64,000 nucleotides of DNA from JANRLF01 sp033762815 (GCA_033762815.1 JANRLF010000007.1:225867-289866); one strand, 5' to 3'; shown: positions 32,434 to 42,298, counted from the stretch's first letter. Made by a program: numbers and translations. The notes: generated by a model not told the origin, from the letters alone.

Positions 32434-32727
32434 ATGCGGCTGCGTAGCAATGAAAAAACCCTGAAAGAGGCCATACAGGATTTGGTAAACTCATACCGCC
32501 TGAAGGACAAGATGCAGGAAACCCGCATCGTGACTGGTTGGGAAGAACTGATGGGCAAAACCATTGCCCGTTGTACGCAAGATGTTTATTTGCAACGAAG
32601 CACCCTAGTTATTTGCCTCACAAATGCTACCGTGCGCAATGAGCTATTATATTCCAGGGAAAAAATAAAGGATATGGTCAACGAGTTTGTAGGCGAAGAA
32701 CTTGTTAAGGAAGTGGTAGTGCGCTAG
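32434..32727 (+). CDS. DUF721 (DciA-like) protein
   Basis: 97-residue DUF721 domain protein: TLKEAIQDLVNSYRLKDKMQETRIVTGWEELMGKTIARCTQ followed by the beta segment LVICLTNATVRNELLYSREKIKDMVNEFVG. DUF721 includes DciA, the loader/partner of the replicative helicase in bacteria without DnaC/DnaI. Here the domain stands alone, as is usual in Bacteroidota, so helicase loading is a plausible but unproven role. It is probably cotranscribed with the following hypothetical gene (53 bases apart). Confidence 0.8.
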   Translation: MRLRSNEKTLKEAIQDLVNSYRLKDKMQETRIVTGWEELMGKTIARCTQDVYLQRSTLVICLTNATVRNELLYSREKIKDMVNEFVGEELVKEVVVR

Positions 32728-32780
32728 GATATTTTCCGATTTATTTATCTTGGTGGCATATTTTTTTAGTAGCCAGCCCA

Positions 32781-33530
32781 ATGAAATCGGAAGAAAGCGC
32801 CCTGAAACTGCACCTGATAGATAAGTACAGAGAGTTTATTGCCAGTCGTTACGATTATATCGAGTTAAAAGAAAGTCCAGGCTTCCCCGCCCAGATAACC
32901 GAGGAGATGGTGGATTCATTGAGGGAGTATTTCCTTCAATATTTATATCCCGAAGCGGTATTCAGGGAACAATTGGATGCGGCATTTGACCAATTGGAGC
33001 ATTATGTAAACCATCCTTCCAAGGTATGGGGCCTGATGGGCAATATTACTGCTGCAATCTTTCGGTTTGGGGCACAATTTCCTGCGGCTTTGAAGGCAGG
33101 CTTGGTGTCATTGGAGGCACATACCGCCGCCAAGCGATTTGAAAAGACCTTAGTGAAAGCCGCATTGGATAAGGGATACGCCATTCCAGTTAGCGATGAG
33201 CAGTTTATTGACTGTATCAAAGCAATACCCTTGCACCAGTTGGAGCGTTTCATTACCGAGCTCGGCCAGTTGTTCAATTCGTTTACCAATAGCAGGCTGT
33301 TGGAGAAAACCATTCTGATTATGAAAGATGTGTTGGCCACCATGAAAGCCAAGCCGCACTTGTATGGGCCCACAGAAGTAGATGCTATAACCATGGGTAT
33401 AGAAATCTTAAGGCACGGTTATCAATTGTTTAGCCATTACGACAACAGCCTGAAGCGGCAAATGGTTAACTTTATTGTAGCCAATGAGCGCCAATTTATC
33501 CATAGCATCCATGGCATCGAAAAGCCTTAG
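32781..33530 (+). CDS. Conserved hypothetical helical protein
   Basis: 249 residues, predicted mostly alpha-helical, without signal peptide or membrane segment. I do not recognise a domain. Distinctive stretches are LREYFLQYLYPEAVFREQLDAAFDQLEHYV, WGLMGNITAAIFRFGAQFPAALKAGL and LERFITELGQLFNSFTN. The start of the downstream PhoD gene lies within or just after its 3' end, so the two are translationally close. It lies between DUF721 and an exported phosphatase. Cytoplasmic, function unknown. Confidence 0.65.
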   Translation: MKSEESALKLHLIDKYREFIASRYDYIELKESPGFPAQITEEMVDSLREYFLQYLYPEAVFREQLDAAFDQLEHYVNHPSKVWGLMGNITAAIFRFGAQFPAALKAGLVSLEAHTAAKRFEKTLVKAALDKGYAIPVSDEQFIDCIKAIPLHQLERFITELGQLFNSFTNSRLLEKTILIMKDVLATMKAKPHLYGPTEVDAITMGIEILRHGYQLFSHYDNSLKRQMVNFIVANERQFIHSIHGIEKP

Positions 33531-35073
33531 CGTGAACAGCTTGAGCCGCACAATTTACCTGATTGTAGGTTGCTTGGCGATATCATTTCCATTGTGGGCC
33601 CAGCAAGAATTGCAAGGCATACAACAGTTTCCGCCCAATATTTATTTGGATACCGCATTTGCCCCTTTTTATTATGGGGTAGCTTCTGGCGACCCAGATA
33701 CCAATAGGGTAATGCTATGGACAAGGGTGAGCCCCACCGCCCAAGAAACTGTGACATTGGAATGGGAGATAGCTTCAGATAGCCTTTTCAGCCAATTGGT
33801 AAACAAAGGACAAATTCAGGCTACCGCTAGTACCGATTGGACGGTAAATATCGATGCCGATAAACTCCACGCGGGGGGCATTTATTATTATCGCTTTAAG
33901 TCCGCAAGTGGCAAGTATTCCCAAGTAGGCAGGGCAAGGACACTTCCCACTAAGAGTGCGCAAAAGGTGCGCTTGGCCATTGCTTCCTGCAGCAGTATCT
34001 ATTCGGGCTTTTTTAATGCCTATCGGCGTATTGGAGAGCGCAACGATATTGATTTTATGGTGCATTTGGGCGATTACATTTACGACTTTGTGGACGAGGA
34101 CGAGGAATTCAGGGTGCCTTTGCCTTACCCTACAGAACCAAACAGCCTACAGGAGTATCGGGAGCGGCATAAGTATTATTTGGCCGACCCTGACTTGCGC
34201 TATGCCCGCCAACGACAGACCTGGATAGCCGTATGGGACAACCACGATATCCTTTCCTCGACACCCGAGATTACGGAACAGGCCAAACAGGCATTTTTTG
34301 AGTATTTACCGATTAGAAAGCAGAATGACCCACAGGAGCCTTACTTAATTTACCGCAGCTTCCAATTGGGCAACTTGGCAGAGCTGTTCATTACCGATCA
34401 AGACAGCTATAAGCAGAAAGGAAAGAAGAATGGCGAAAAAACGGTATTGGGTAAAAAGCAATTGGACTGGTTAAAAAGTGGCTTGTCAAGCAGTACGGCT
34501 ACTTGGCACCTTATAGGAAGCCAAAAACAGATGGCCAGTTGGTATTCAAGGGGCTTGCCCAAAGGCTTGCCTGGAGACGGATACTACTTCAACCCGGGGG
34601 ATTGGGATGGATTTCCTGAGGAGAGAGCGGCAATCTTAGGCCATCTAAAGGAAAACAATATCCAAAATAATGTGGTTTTGAGCGGGGATATGCACATGTC
34701 CTTCGCAGAAAATATTCCGCTTGATCCGCTGGATCGAAAAACTTATGACCGTAGCACTGGTAAAGGTTCTATTGCAGTCGAATTTTTGCCTACCAGTATT
34801 TCAAGGGGCAATTTTGATGAACAGGGCATACCGCCGGCATTTATTCCTACTGCACAGGAAATCAGCAACAGCGTGAACCCGCACCATGTCTATACCGAAT
34901 TCAGCAAACATGGTTATGGTATATTGGATATTAGATCTGAACGTTGTGTAGCGGAATTTTGGTACGTGCCCAAGCTTGAGATAAGCAGCAAACAAAGTTT
35001 TGGAGTGGGCCTAAAAGTAGAGAATGGCAACGACCACTGGAATTGGCAGCTACTAGCGGAACCGACACAGTAA
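33511..35073 (+). CDS. PhoD-family alkaline phosphatase (second copy)
   Basis: About 520 residues. Three starts are possible: ATG 33484, ATG 33511 and GTG 33532. The last falls two bases after the upstream stop and gives the most compact signal peptide (NSLSRTIYLIVGCLAISFPLWAQ). An N-terminal Fn3-like PhoD domain (YYGVASGDPDTNRVMLWTRVSP) precedes the metallophosphatase domain: LAIASCSSIYSGFFNAY, FMVHLGDYIYDF, IAVWDNHDIL, GSQKQMASW and VVLSGDMHMSF. Exported phosphodiesterase/phosphomonoesterase. It differs in length and motif detail (DNHD versus DDHEF) from the copy at 15970, so the two are old paralogues or separate subfamilies. Confidence 0.86.
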   Translation: MASKSLSVNSLSRTIYLIVGCLAISFPLWAQQELQGIQQFPPNIYLDTAFAPFYYGVASGDPDTNRVMLWTRVSPTAQETVTLEWEIASDSLFSQLVNKGQIQATASTDWTVNIDADKLHAGGIYYYRFKSASGKYSQVGRARTLPTKSAQKVRLAIASCSSIYSGFFNAYRRIGERNDIDFMVHLGDYIYDFVDEDEEFRVPLPYPTEPNSLQEYRERHKYYLADPDLRYARQRQTWIAVWDNHDILSSTPEITEQAKQAFFEYLPIRKQNDPQEPYLIYRSFQLGNLAELFITDQDSYKQKGKKNGEKTVLGKKQLDWLKSGLSSSTATWHLIGSQKQMASWYSRGLPKGLPGDGYYFNPGDWDGFPEERAAILGHLKENNIQNNVVLSGDMHMSFAENIPLDPLDRKTYDRSTGKGSIAVEFLPTSISRGNFDEQGIPPAFIPTAQEISNSVNPHHVYTEFSKHGYGILDIRSERCVAEFWYVPKLEISSKQSFGVGLKVENGNDHWNWQLLAEPTQ

Positions 35074-35086
35074 ACTAGTGCTTCAA

Positions 35087-35116
35087 TTTGCCACTAAAGT
35101 TATTTTGTTATTTTTG
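35087..35116 (+). promoter_or_regulatory. Promoter of the MlaD-like gene
   Basis: TTTG (35087-35090), an 18-base spacer and TATTTTTG (35109-35116) match the Bacteroidota -33/-7 pair closely. The TTG start at 35143 lies 27 bases after the -7 box. Confidence 0.6.
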
Positions 35117-35142
35117 TTCATAAGCAATCCATATATACCGTT

Positions 35143-36090
35143 TTGAAAATTTCCGATGAAAGTAAGGTAGGCATTTTGGCGGCATTTGGGCTGGCCATTA
35201 TGATTATTGGCTACAGTTTTCTGAAGGGTAACAATATTTTCCAGAAGAAATTTGTGCTATACGCTGTATATGAAAACACGGAGGGGCTTAACCAATCTGA
35301 TTTGGTACGCCTCAATGGCTATCCTGTTGGCAGGGTGAGCAGATTGGCCTTAGGCCCCAACAATAGAATATTGGCCGAGTTGCAACTGGACCAAGATATA
35401 AAAGTGACTAAAAGGACGGTGGCTAAAATTGAGAGCGCCGATTTGTTGGGTACCAAGCAAATTTCTCTGATTTTGGATAGTGCTGGGGCCTTGGTTCAAA
35501 ATGGAGATACCATACTGTCAGAAGCGCAATTGGATTTGACCGAATCGGTGCGAAAGGAACTATTGCCCGTGAAGCAAAAAGCGGAGGCAATGATGGGCTC
35601 AATAGATTCAATACTTCAAGTGGTGCAGGGTATTTTGAAAGGGGGAAAGATTGAGAGCAGCATGAATAATCTGAATAAGGCTACTGGTAACTTTGCCCAC
35701 ATTGCCCAAAATGTAGATGAATTGTTGGAGGCAGAAAAAAGCACGATATCCAATATATTGAAGAACGTTCAGGGTATTACAGGCAACCTGAACAAGAATG
35801 ACGATGCCATCAACAAAATCATCGCCAACCTAGGTGCAGTGTCCGATTCCTTGAAAGCTTCCAATATTCCAGCTACCATAGCCACATTGGATAACACCTT
35901 AAAGGACGTGCGTTCGTTAATGAATAAAATCAATGAAGGCGAGGGTACCGTGGGCAAATTGATCAACGACCCTACCCTGTATAAGAATCTTGAGAAATCA
36001 ACTGCCAGCCTCGATAGCTTGCTGGTTGACTTGAAGCTTAACCCCAGCAGGTACGTCCATTTTTCGGTTTTTAGCAAAAAGGACAAATAA
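35143..36090 (+). CDS. MlaD/MCE family protein
   Basis: 315 residues from a TTG start. One N-terminal membrane helix (about 10-27, VGILAAFGLAIMIIGYSFL) anchors it in the inner membrane. An MCE domain follows, with FVLYAVYENTEGLNQSDLVRLNGYPVGRVSRLAL and a predicted helical barrel-extension to the C-terminus (SSMNNLNKATGNFAHIAQNVDELL). MCE proteins form hexameric rings that move phospholipids between membranes (Mla system). The Mla ATPase and permease are not in the window. The next gene is an OstA-like protein, so envelope lipid/LPS transport is the shared theme. Confidence 0.87.
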   Translation: MKISDESKVGILAAFGLAIMIIGYSFLKGNNIFQKKFVLYAVYENTEGLNQSDLVRLNGYPVGRVSRLALGPNNRILAELQLDQDIKVTKRTVAKIESADLLGTKQISLILDSAGALVQNGDTILSEAQLDLTESVRKELLPVKQKAEAMMGSIDSILQVVQGILKGGKIESSMNNLNKATGNFAHIAQNVDELLEAEKSTISNILKNVQGITGNLNKNDDAINKIIANLGAVSDSLKASNIPATIATLDNTLKDVRSLMNKINEGEGTVGKLINDPTLYKNLEKSTASLDSLLVDLKLNPSRYVHFSVFSKKDK

Positions 36091-36129
36091 TCCGCACTTG
36101 AAGTCCGTTATCAGCGTTGACTACAAGCA

Positions 36130-37668
36130 ATGGTAAGGCACCTCTACATATTGTTATTTTTCCTGCTTGCCGCCAGCGCCCATGCACAAGAGGTAAAACG
36201 CATTGAAATACTAAATGCCGATGCATTAAGGTCCGACGTATCGAAAGGAAAGGGTAAAGAAGCCAATAAGCTGGTGGGCAATGTACGCTTGAAGCAGGAG
36301 GACGTAATACTCAACTGCGACAGTGCCTTGTTTTATACCAAAATAAATGCTGTAGATGCCTTCGGCCATGTACATATTGAACAAGGGGATAGTGTGGACA
36401 TTTATTCGGATTCATTGAAATACAACGGCGACAAAAAAATCGCGGATCTATATAGCAATGTCACGCTTCGCCAAGGCAATGCCGTGCTCACTACCCCGCG
36501 GCTTACTTACTGGATGGATAAGAAAATGGGCACCTATTTCAACGGAGGCCACCTTATCGATAAAGACGTGGATTTGACCAGCTACCGTGGTTATTACTAT
36601 TCTGATACGAAAACTGCATTCTTTAAAAAGGATGTGGTGCTGAAAAGTAAGGATTATACCCTTTATAGCGATACCCTATCGTACAATACGGAAACGGAGA
36701 TTAGCACTTTTTACGGCCCCACTAAAATAGTGACCGATACCACCACCATCCACTGCGAAAGCGGCTGGTACAACACCAAGACCGATATAGCCGCTTTCGG
36801 TAAGAACACCATATTGGAAAGCAGCCCACAGACCTTGTTTACCGATAGCCTTTACTATGAAAAAGTTACGGGGTTTGGCAAAGCATTGAAAAGCTTTACT
36901 TGGATTGATAGCAGTATGGATATTATACTAAAAGGTCGGTTGGCGGTATTTAAAGAAAAGGAAGAGCACATCACTGCTACCGACCAGGCACTTTTGATAT
37001 ATCTATTGGATGGTGATTCGTTGTACATCACGGCTGATACCCTCATCTCTAACAAGGGTATTGATTCCATCCGCAACCTGTATGCTTTTCACCATGTAAA
37101 GATTTTTAAAAGCGATTTGCAAGGGCTCTGCGATTCGCTCTTTTTTACCTTTCGCGACTCGGTGATGTGGATGTACCGAGACCCCATATTATGGAACGAG
37201 GAAAACCAGTTGACCGGAGATACCATTACCATGACTATGCGCAACGAAAAAATCGATCAGGTGGAATTGAAGAAAAACGGCTTTATAGTCAATGAGTCTG
37301 ATACGGGGATTTATAATCAAATAAAGGGGAAGAATATTTTCGGATATTTCGAAAACAGTAAGCTCGATAGGATGTTGGCCAAAGGAAACGGCGAGAGCAA
37401 TTACTATGGCAAGGATGACTCAGGTGCTTATATGGGCTTGAACGAAGCTATCTGCAGTAGCATGTGGCTGTACATGGACAGTACGGGCGTGAGAAAAGTG
37501 ACTTTTCTCAACCAGCCCTCTGCTACTTTTATCCCCATGCAACAGATTGTACCCAAAGACCATTTGTTGAAAGGGTTTAATTGGCGCAGTGCAGAAAGGC
37601 CCTTGAAAAAGGAAGATATAATGAGTTGGTTGCCAAAGGAAGCGGTTATTTCTGGCAACAAACAATAA
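36130..37668 (+). CDS. OstA-like protein (LPS transport, LptA/LptD N-domain type)
   Basis: 512 residues with a signal peptide ending SAHAQ. The rest is a repetitive beta-jellyroll of the OstA/LptA type: LVGNVRLKQEDVILNCDSALFY, GHVHIEQGDSVDIYSDSLKY, LYSNVTLRQGNAVLTTPRLTY and SKDYTLYSDTLSYN, units of about 40-60 residues. Such proteins form the periplasmic bridge for lipopolysaccharide. The length (three to four times LptA) fits the OstA-like 3 family found in Bacteroidota. It is 39 bases after the MlaD-like gene, probably in one operon. Confidence 0.84.
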   Translation: MVRHLYILLFFLLAASAHAQEVKRIEILNADALRSDVSKGKGKEANKLVGNVRLKQEDVILNCDSALFYTKINAVDAFGHVHIEQGDSVDIYSDSLKYNGDKKIADLYSNVTLRQGNAVLTTPRLTYWMDKKMGTYFNGGHLIDKDVDLTSYRGYYYSDTKTAFFKKDVVLKSKDYTLYSDTLSYNTETEISTFYGPTKIVTDTTTIHCESGWYNTKTDIAAFGKNTILESSPQTLFTDSLYYEKVTGFGKALKSFTWIDSSMDIILKGRLAVFKEKEEHITATDQALLIYLLDGDSLYITADTLISNKGIDSIRNLYAFHHVKIFKSDLQGLCDSLFFTFRDSVMWMYRDPILWNEENQLTGDTITMTMRNEKIDQVELKKNGFIVNESDTGIYNQIKGKNIFGYFENSKLDRMLAKGNGESNYYGKDDSGAYMGLNEAICSSMWLYMDSTGVRKVTFLNQPSATFIPMQQIVPKDHLLKGFNWRSAERPLKKEDIMSWLPKEAVISGNKQ

Positions 37669-37699
37669 AGTAGGGTGTTTTAAGGTTAGGCCTTAGTTG

Positions 37700-37751
37700 G
37701 GCTATGTGGAATTTATTCCGCCACCACCATTTCGACAAGCCTGACATAGCC
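37700..37751 (+). terminator. Possible terminator after the mlaD-ostA pair
   Basis: GGCTATGT (37700-37707) and ACATAGCC (37744-37751) form a perfect 8-bp stem with a 36-base loop, followed by TTTATTTTGG. The long loop makes it a weak candidate, but it is in the right place, 32 bases after the ostA-like stop. Confidence 0.35.
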
Positions 37752-37851
37752 TTTATTTTGGCTATTTTTTGACATCCCGATATATTTTATAAATTAGCTA
37801 GCTTGTTATCAAATCGTGTTTGATTAACTACAACTAAGGAAACCGGACTGA

Positions 37852-40632
37852 ATGAAAAATTGGTACAAATTATTTATCGCGAGCATAGGTTTGTTTTGTA
37901 CGGTCCATACTTGGGCACAAACCATTACTGGTAATGTAAAGGACAAAACAACGGGAGAGCCATTGTTTAGTGTTACCGTGTTAATTGAAGGTACAACGCG
38001 TGGGGCTGTAACTGACTTTGAAGGTAACTTTACCTTAGAAGCCGATACGGTGCCCCCATTCAACTTGCAGATAACCTATCTAGGGTATGAAACCCAAACC
38101 ATCCCAGTAACTCAGGCAAATATTGGACAGCCTATCAATGTTAAATTGGCCCAATCGACCGTATTGACTGAAATTGTGGAAGTAACCGATATCCGGATAA
38201 CGGAAAAGCAAAAAGAATCTCCATTAACAGTGGAATCCATGGGCATTTCCGCCATTAAGGAAACCCCAGCAGCTAATTTTTATGAAGGCTTGGGGCAATT
38301 GAAAGGAGTTGATTTAACCTCAGCTAGTATTGGTTTTAAGGTAATCAATACCCGCGGTTTTAACAGTACTTCCCCTGTACGCTCCTTGCAGATTATCGAC
38401 GGGGTGGATAATCAGGCACCAGGACTTAACTTTTCTTTGGGCAATTTTTTGGGGGCTTCTGAACTGGATGTGCAAAAAGTGGACCTTATAGTAGGCGCAA
38501 GTTCCGCTTTTTATGGGCCTAATGCTTTTAATGGCGTAATCAGCATGACCACCAAGGACCCGTTCATGCATAAAGGGTTATCTGTTAGCCTCAAAGGTGG
38601 CGAAAGAGCTCTTTTTGAAGGGGCTGTGCGTTGGGCCCAACCCTTCAAAAACAAGGCGGATAGGGAATTCTTCGCCTATAAATTGAACTTCTTTTATTTA
38701 AGGGCCAATGACTGGGAAGCAAGAAACATAGCCCCAGTAGAAGGTACCCAAGAGAGTTTTGGGAATCCCGGCGGGCATGATGCCGTTAACCGCTATGGCG
38801 ATGAGACCCTATTTTCAGCTACCAGCAATCAAGAGATATTCCGTTTCCCAGGGCTTCGCAACTGGTACCGCACCGGTTATATGGAAGAAGATATCGTAGA
38901 CTACAATACGGAAAACATTAAGGCTAATATTGCACTGCATTTCAGAACTAAGAAAGAAGTTGAATTTATCGTCAGTAGCAATTTTGGCAACGGCACCACC
39001 GTATACCAGGGCGATAACCGCTATAGCTTGAAGAACATTCTTTTCTTCCAAAACCGTTTTGAGATACGCAAGGAGAACAAGTTTTTTGTGAGGCTGTATG
39101 CTACCCATGAAAATGCCGGCGATTCATACGATGCCGTTTTTACGGCCATTAAACTGCAAGATGCCGTTAAATCAGATAATGACTGGAGTACTGCTTACCG
39201 CAATTACTGGGCAAACAATATCGTAAATCAGGTTAAGTCGTTGGAAGGCTACCCACCTGACCCCAGCATAGGGCAGCCATTTAATCTTGACCAAGCAAAT
39301 GCAATCATTGAAGCCAATTATGATTCGATATTGGCCTGGCATATAGAGTCTAGAATGTCAGCCGATAGCAACCGTTTGGTCCCAGGCACCCCCGAGTTCG
39401 ATTCCCTTTTGAACAGCATTACGTCCAAAGAAGTATATGCCGAGGGAGGAACAAAGTTCTATGATAAGTCTGCCTTGTACCATGCCCAGGCGGAGTATAA
39501 GTTTACCCCTACCTGGCTCGATATTACCCTAGGGGGCAATTTCAGGTTGTACACGCCCAATTCAAGGGGTACAATTTTTAAAGATACCGCAGGCATTACT
39601 ATAACTAATTATGAGTTCGGTTTTTATCTTGGTTTCGAAAAACGCCTTGCCGAGGATAAAGTGAAAATCAACGCTACGGCAAGGTTGGACAAAAACCAAA
39701 ACTTTCCAGTATTGGTCTCTCCCGCTGCAAGTATCGTATATACTCCCACCAAAGACCATATCTTACGTTTTTCTTTTTCGGCGGCTATCCGAAACCCTAC
39801 TTTGCAAGACCAATACCTGTACTATAACGTAGGTAGGGCCATATTGATAGGCAACCTGGATGGATTCGATTCTTTGGTAACTATCGAATCTTTGCGCGAG
39901 GTTTATGGCGGGCAGGCCATCGACTACAGTAAGCTGGATTATTTCGATGTGGACCCAGTGGTGCCGGAGAAAGTACGCACATTGGAAGCCGGGTATCGCA
40001 CTACCTTGTTCAATAAGGTGTATGTTGACATGGGCTATTACTTTAGTTTTTATAAAGATTTCATTGGCTACAACTTAGGAGCGGTAGCCCCCAAGAACTA
40101 TATTACTGATTCTACCTTCATCATTGACCAAAGCGAAATTCAGCCCTATCGGGTGGCCAGCAATGCTACCTCACGGGTAACCACACAAGGGTTTTCAATC
40201 GGTATCAACTATTTCTTCTACAAATATTTATCATTGAATGGCAACTACTCTTGGAACGTATTGAACAAAGAAGGTGCTGATGACCCCTTGATTCCCGCTT
40301 TCAACACTCCGGCTCATAAGTTCAATATCGGTATAGCTGGTAAGGATATTGTGTTCAAAGCAGGCAAAGCAGGTTTAAAGGATTGGGGCTTCAATGTCAA
40401 CTGCAAATGGGTGCAATCATTTGTGTTTGAGGGTTCGCCCCAGTTTACCGGTAGGGTTCCCAGCTTTTGGTTATTGGATGCGCAAATCAATAAGGTGGTG
40501 CCAAAAATTTATACCACATTTAAGTTAGGTGCTTCCAATTTGCTGAACTATGAGCATATCGAAGTGTATGGTGGGCCTGTGATAGGAAGAATGATATATG
40601 GCTCTATTACCTTTGAATTTAACAAAATCTGA
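37852..40632 (+). CDS. TonB-dependent receptor
   Basis: 926 residues. The signal peptide ends HTWAQ. A CarboxypepD_reg-like domain (ITGNVKDKTTGEPLFSVTVLIEGT, FEGNFTLEA, ITYLGYETQ) is followed by a plug (FYEGLGQLKGVDLTSAS, VINTRGFNSTS, DGVDNQAPG, GASSAFYGPNAFNGVISMTTK) and a 22-strand-type barrel ending MIYGSITFEFNKI with the terminal aromatic pattern. The next gene, 45 bases downstream, encodes a T9SS-exported hydrolase, so the pair may take up and process one substrate. No SusD is present, so it is a TonB receptor of the non-SusC kind. Confidence 0.9.
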   Translation: MKNWYKLFIASIGLFCTVHTWAQTITGNVKDKTTGEPLFSVTVLIEGTTRGAVTDFEGNFTLEADTVPPFNLQITYLGYETQTIPVTQANIGQPINVKLAQSTVLTEIVEVTDIRITEKQKESPLTVESMGISAIKETPAANFYEGLGQLKGVDLTSASIGFKVINTRGFNSTSPVRSLQIIDGVDNQAPGLNFSLGNFLGASELDVQKVDLIVGASSAFYGPNAFNGVISMTTKDPFMHKGLSVSLKGGERALFEGAVRWAQPFKNKADREFFAYKLNFFYLRANDWEARNIAPVEGTQESFGNPGGHDAVNRYGDETLFSATSNQEIFRFPGLRNWYRTGYMEEDIVDYNTENIKANIALHFRTKKEVEFIVSSNFGNGTTVYQGDNRYSLKNILFFQNRFEIRKENKFFVRLYATHENAGDSYDAVFTAIKLQDAVKSDNDWSTAYRNYWANNIVNQVKSLEGYPPDPSIGQPFNLDQANAIIEANYDSILAWHIESRMSADSNRLVPGTPEFDSLLNSITSKEVYAEGGTKFYDKSALYHAQAEYKFTPTWLDITLGGNFRLYTPNSRGTIFKDTAGITITNYEFGFYLGFEKRLAEDKVKINATARLDKNQNFPVLVSPAASIVYTPTKDHILRFSFSAAIRNPTLQDQYLYYNVGRAILIGNLDGFDSLVTIESLREVYGGQAIDYSKLDYFDVDPVVPEKVRTLEAGYRTTLFNKVYVDMGYYFSFYKDFIGYNLGAVAPKNYITDSTFIIDQSEIQPYRVASNATSRVTTQGFSIGINYFFYKYLSLNGNYSWNVLNKEGADDPLIPAFNTPAHKFNIGIAGKDIVFKAGKAGLKDWGFNVNCKWVQSFVFEGSPQFTGRVPSFWLLDAQINKVVPKIYTTFKLGASNLLNYEHIEVYGGPVIGRMIYGSITFEFNKI

Positions 40633-40677
40633 TTATTGCTAAACATTACTTAACTTAGGGAACACAAAAATGCCACT

Positions 40678-42225
40678 ATGAAAAAAATTGTTACACTACT
40701 CGTTGCGGTGTTCATGCTGCAAGCCACAGGTGCTTTTGCCCAGCAAAGGTACTTGGATGAAGTTTTTTCCGATATTACCATTGATTCCAATGTGACCTAC
40801 GGACGGAACATCACCATGTTCTATAAGCTGTTGGGTGCCGGCAATGGCAGGGAAGAGGATTTGAAAATGGATGTGTACTATCCTACAACCGATACGCTTG
40901 CCGAACGTCCTTTGATTATTTACTTCCATACCGGAAGCTTTTTGCCCATCGTGTTTCCTGGCACTAATACACCTGTAAACCAACAGGCAACGGGTACCAG
41001 AAAAGACAGCACGGTAATGGAAATGTGCCGTCAGTTTGCCAAGCGTGGCTATGTTGCTGCTGCTGTTTCCTACCGTTTAGGTTGGACACCTACTGCTTCA
41101 GCCACTTCTGATAGAACAGGCACCTTGTTGCGTGCTGTATATCGCGCTATCCAAGATGGCCGTACCGCCGTGCGCTGGTTCAGGAAAGATTACGCTACCA
41201 ACAGCAATAGCTATGGTATCGATACTTCCAAAATCATCGTTTGCGGGCAAGGTTCCGGTGGATACATTGCATTTGGTATGGCAACCTTGGACGACCAAGC
41301 GGAAACGCAAATCTCGAAATTCTTAGATTTGACTGACCCATTGAATCCAAAGCCTTTGGTGTATGCGGATAGCTTGGGCGATGTATATGGCTTTGGCGGT
41401 ACCTATGATACCATTAATCCAAATTCGGGTAATATCGAAAACTGGCCCGGGTACAGTTCCGATATCGATTTAATGCTTCAGTTCGGTGGTGCATTGGGCG
41501 ATTCTTCTTGGTTGGAAGACGGGGATGTGCCTATGGTTGCAGCGCACGTACTTACTGATGAATTTGCACCTTACAAAAATGGCATCGTAATAGTACCTAC
41601 CACAGGCCAATTTGTTGTGGATGTTATGGGACCTTGGAATGCGGTGAAGAAGTCCAATGAACTAGGTAACAATGATGTATTACTTGCAAGGACTTTTAAC
41701 GACCCATACACACAAGTGGCCGATAGCCGTAATGAAGGTGTGAGAAACATTTTCCCAATTGATTTGCCACAAGGTAGGGGCTCATACTGGGAATGGTGGG
41801 ATGTAAATGCTGTACCGTCAAGCGTTGCTACCTCTACCTCCAATCCTAACCAGAGCAAAACTCAGGCCTTGCGTTACATTGATACCTTACAAAGTTATTT
41901 TAACCCTCGTATTGTAGTGGCTCTTGGTTTGCCAGGCGAAGAGAACTTCCCTGTGGGAATTGAAGAAGTAAAACTTGCAGAAAACGTGCTGAATATTTAC
42001 CCCAATCCAACCAGCGACAGGGTAACTGTTCAAGTTACTAAGGGTAACTATGAAATCAAGGAAATCAGCTTGATGGATTTGAGCGGTAAAATATTGAAAT
42101 CTGAAACTGCTAATTCCTTAGGCAGCATCAGCATTGAAAAAGCTGGATTGGCCAATGGCGTGTATGTGCTGAATGTGCGCTTTGCCAATGGTGAGCAAGC
42201 CAACACAAGGGTTATCTTTCAATAA
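40678..42225 (+). CDS. T9SS-exported alpha/beta-hydrolase (esterase-like)
   Basis: 515 residues. Signal peptide MKKIVTLLVAVFMLQATGAFA. The alpha/beta-hydrolase domain has the oxyanion-loop region PLIIYFHTGSF (carboxylesterase-like HTG in place of HGG), then AKRGYVAAAVSYRLG, DGRTAVRWFRKDYATN and the nucleophile elbow GQGSGG (Ser in VCGQGSGGYIAF). The C-terminal T9SS sorting domain starts NIYPNPTSDRVTVQV and ends NTRVIFQ. Probably an extracellular esterase or depolymerase; the substrate is unknown. It follows the TonB receptor with a 45-base gap and precedes a strong terminator. Confidence 0.82.
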   Translation: MKKIVTLLVAVFMLQATGAFAQQRYLDEVFSDITIDSNVTYGRNITMFYKLLGAGNGREEDLKMDVYYPTTDTLAERPLIIYFHTGSFLPIVFPGTNTPVNQQATGTRKDSTVMEMCRQFAKRGYVAAAVSYRLGWTPTASATSDRTGTLLRAVYRAIQDGRTAVRWFRKDYATNSNSYGIDTSKIIVCGQGSGGYIAFGMATLDDQAETQISKFLDLTDPLNPKPLVYADSLGDVYGFGGTYDTINPNSGNIENWPGYSSDIDLMLQFGGALGDSSWLEDGDVPMVAAHVLTDEFAPYKNGIVIVPTTGQFVVDVMGPWNAVKKSNELGNNDVLLARTFNDPYTQVADSRNEGVRNIFPIDLPQGRGSYWEWWDVNAVPSSVATSTSNPNQSKTQALRYIDTLQSYFNPRIVVALGLPGEENFPVGIEEVKLAENVLNIYPNPTSDRVTVQVTKGNYEIKEISLMDLSGKILKSETANSLGSISIEKAGLANGVYVLNVRFANGEQANTRVIFQ

Positions 42226-42246
42226 TCATTAACAGTCAAGAAATCG

Positions 42247-42280
42247 AAGCCCCCGTTTGTATAACGGGGGCTTTTTTTTG
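42247..42280 (+). terminator. Strong terminator after the receptor-hydrolase pair
   Basis: AAGCCCCCGTT and AACGGGGGCTT form a perfect 11-bp stem with a 5-base loop followed by eight Ts. It closes the plus-strand operon and separates it from the convergent transglutaminase-like gene. Confidence 0.92.
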
Positions 42281-42298
42281 CTAAATGGGTGATAATAG

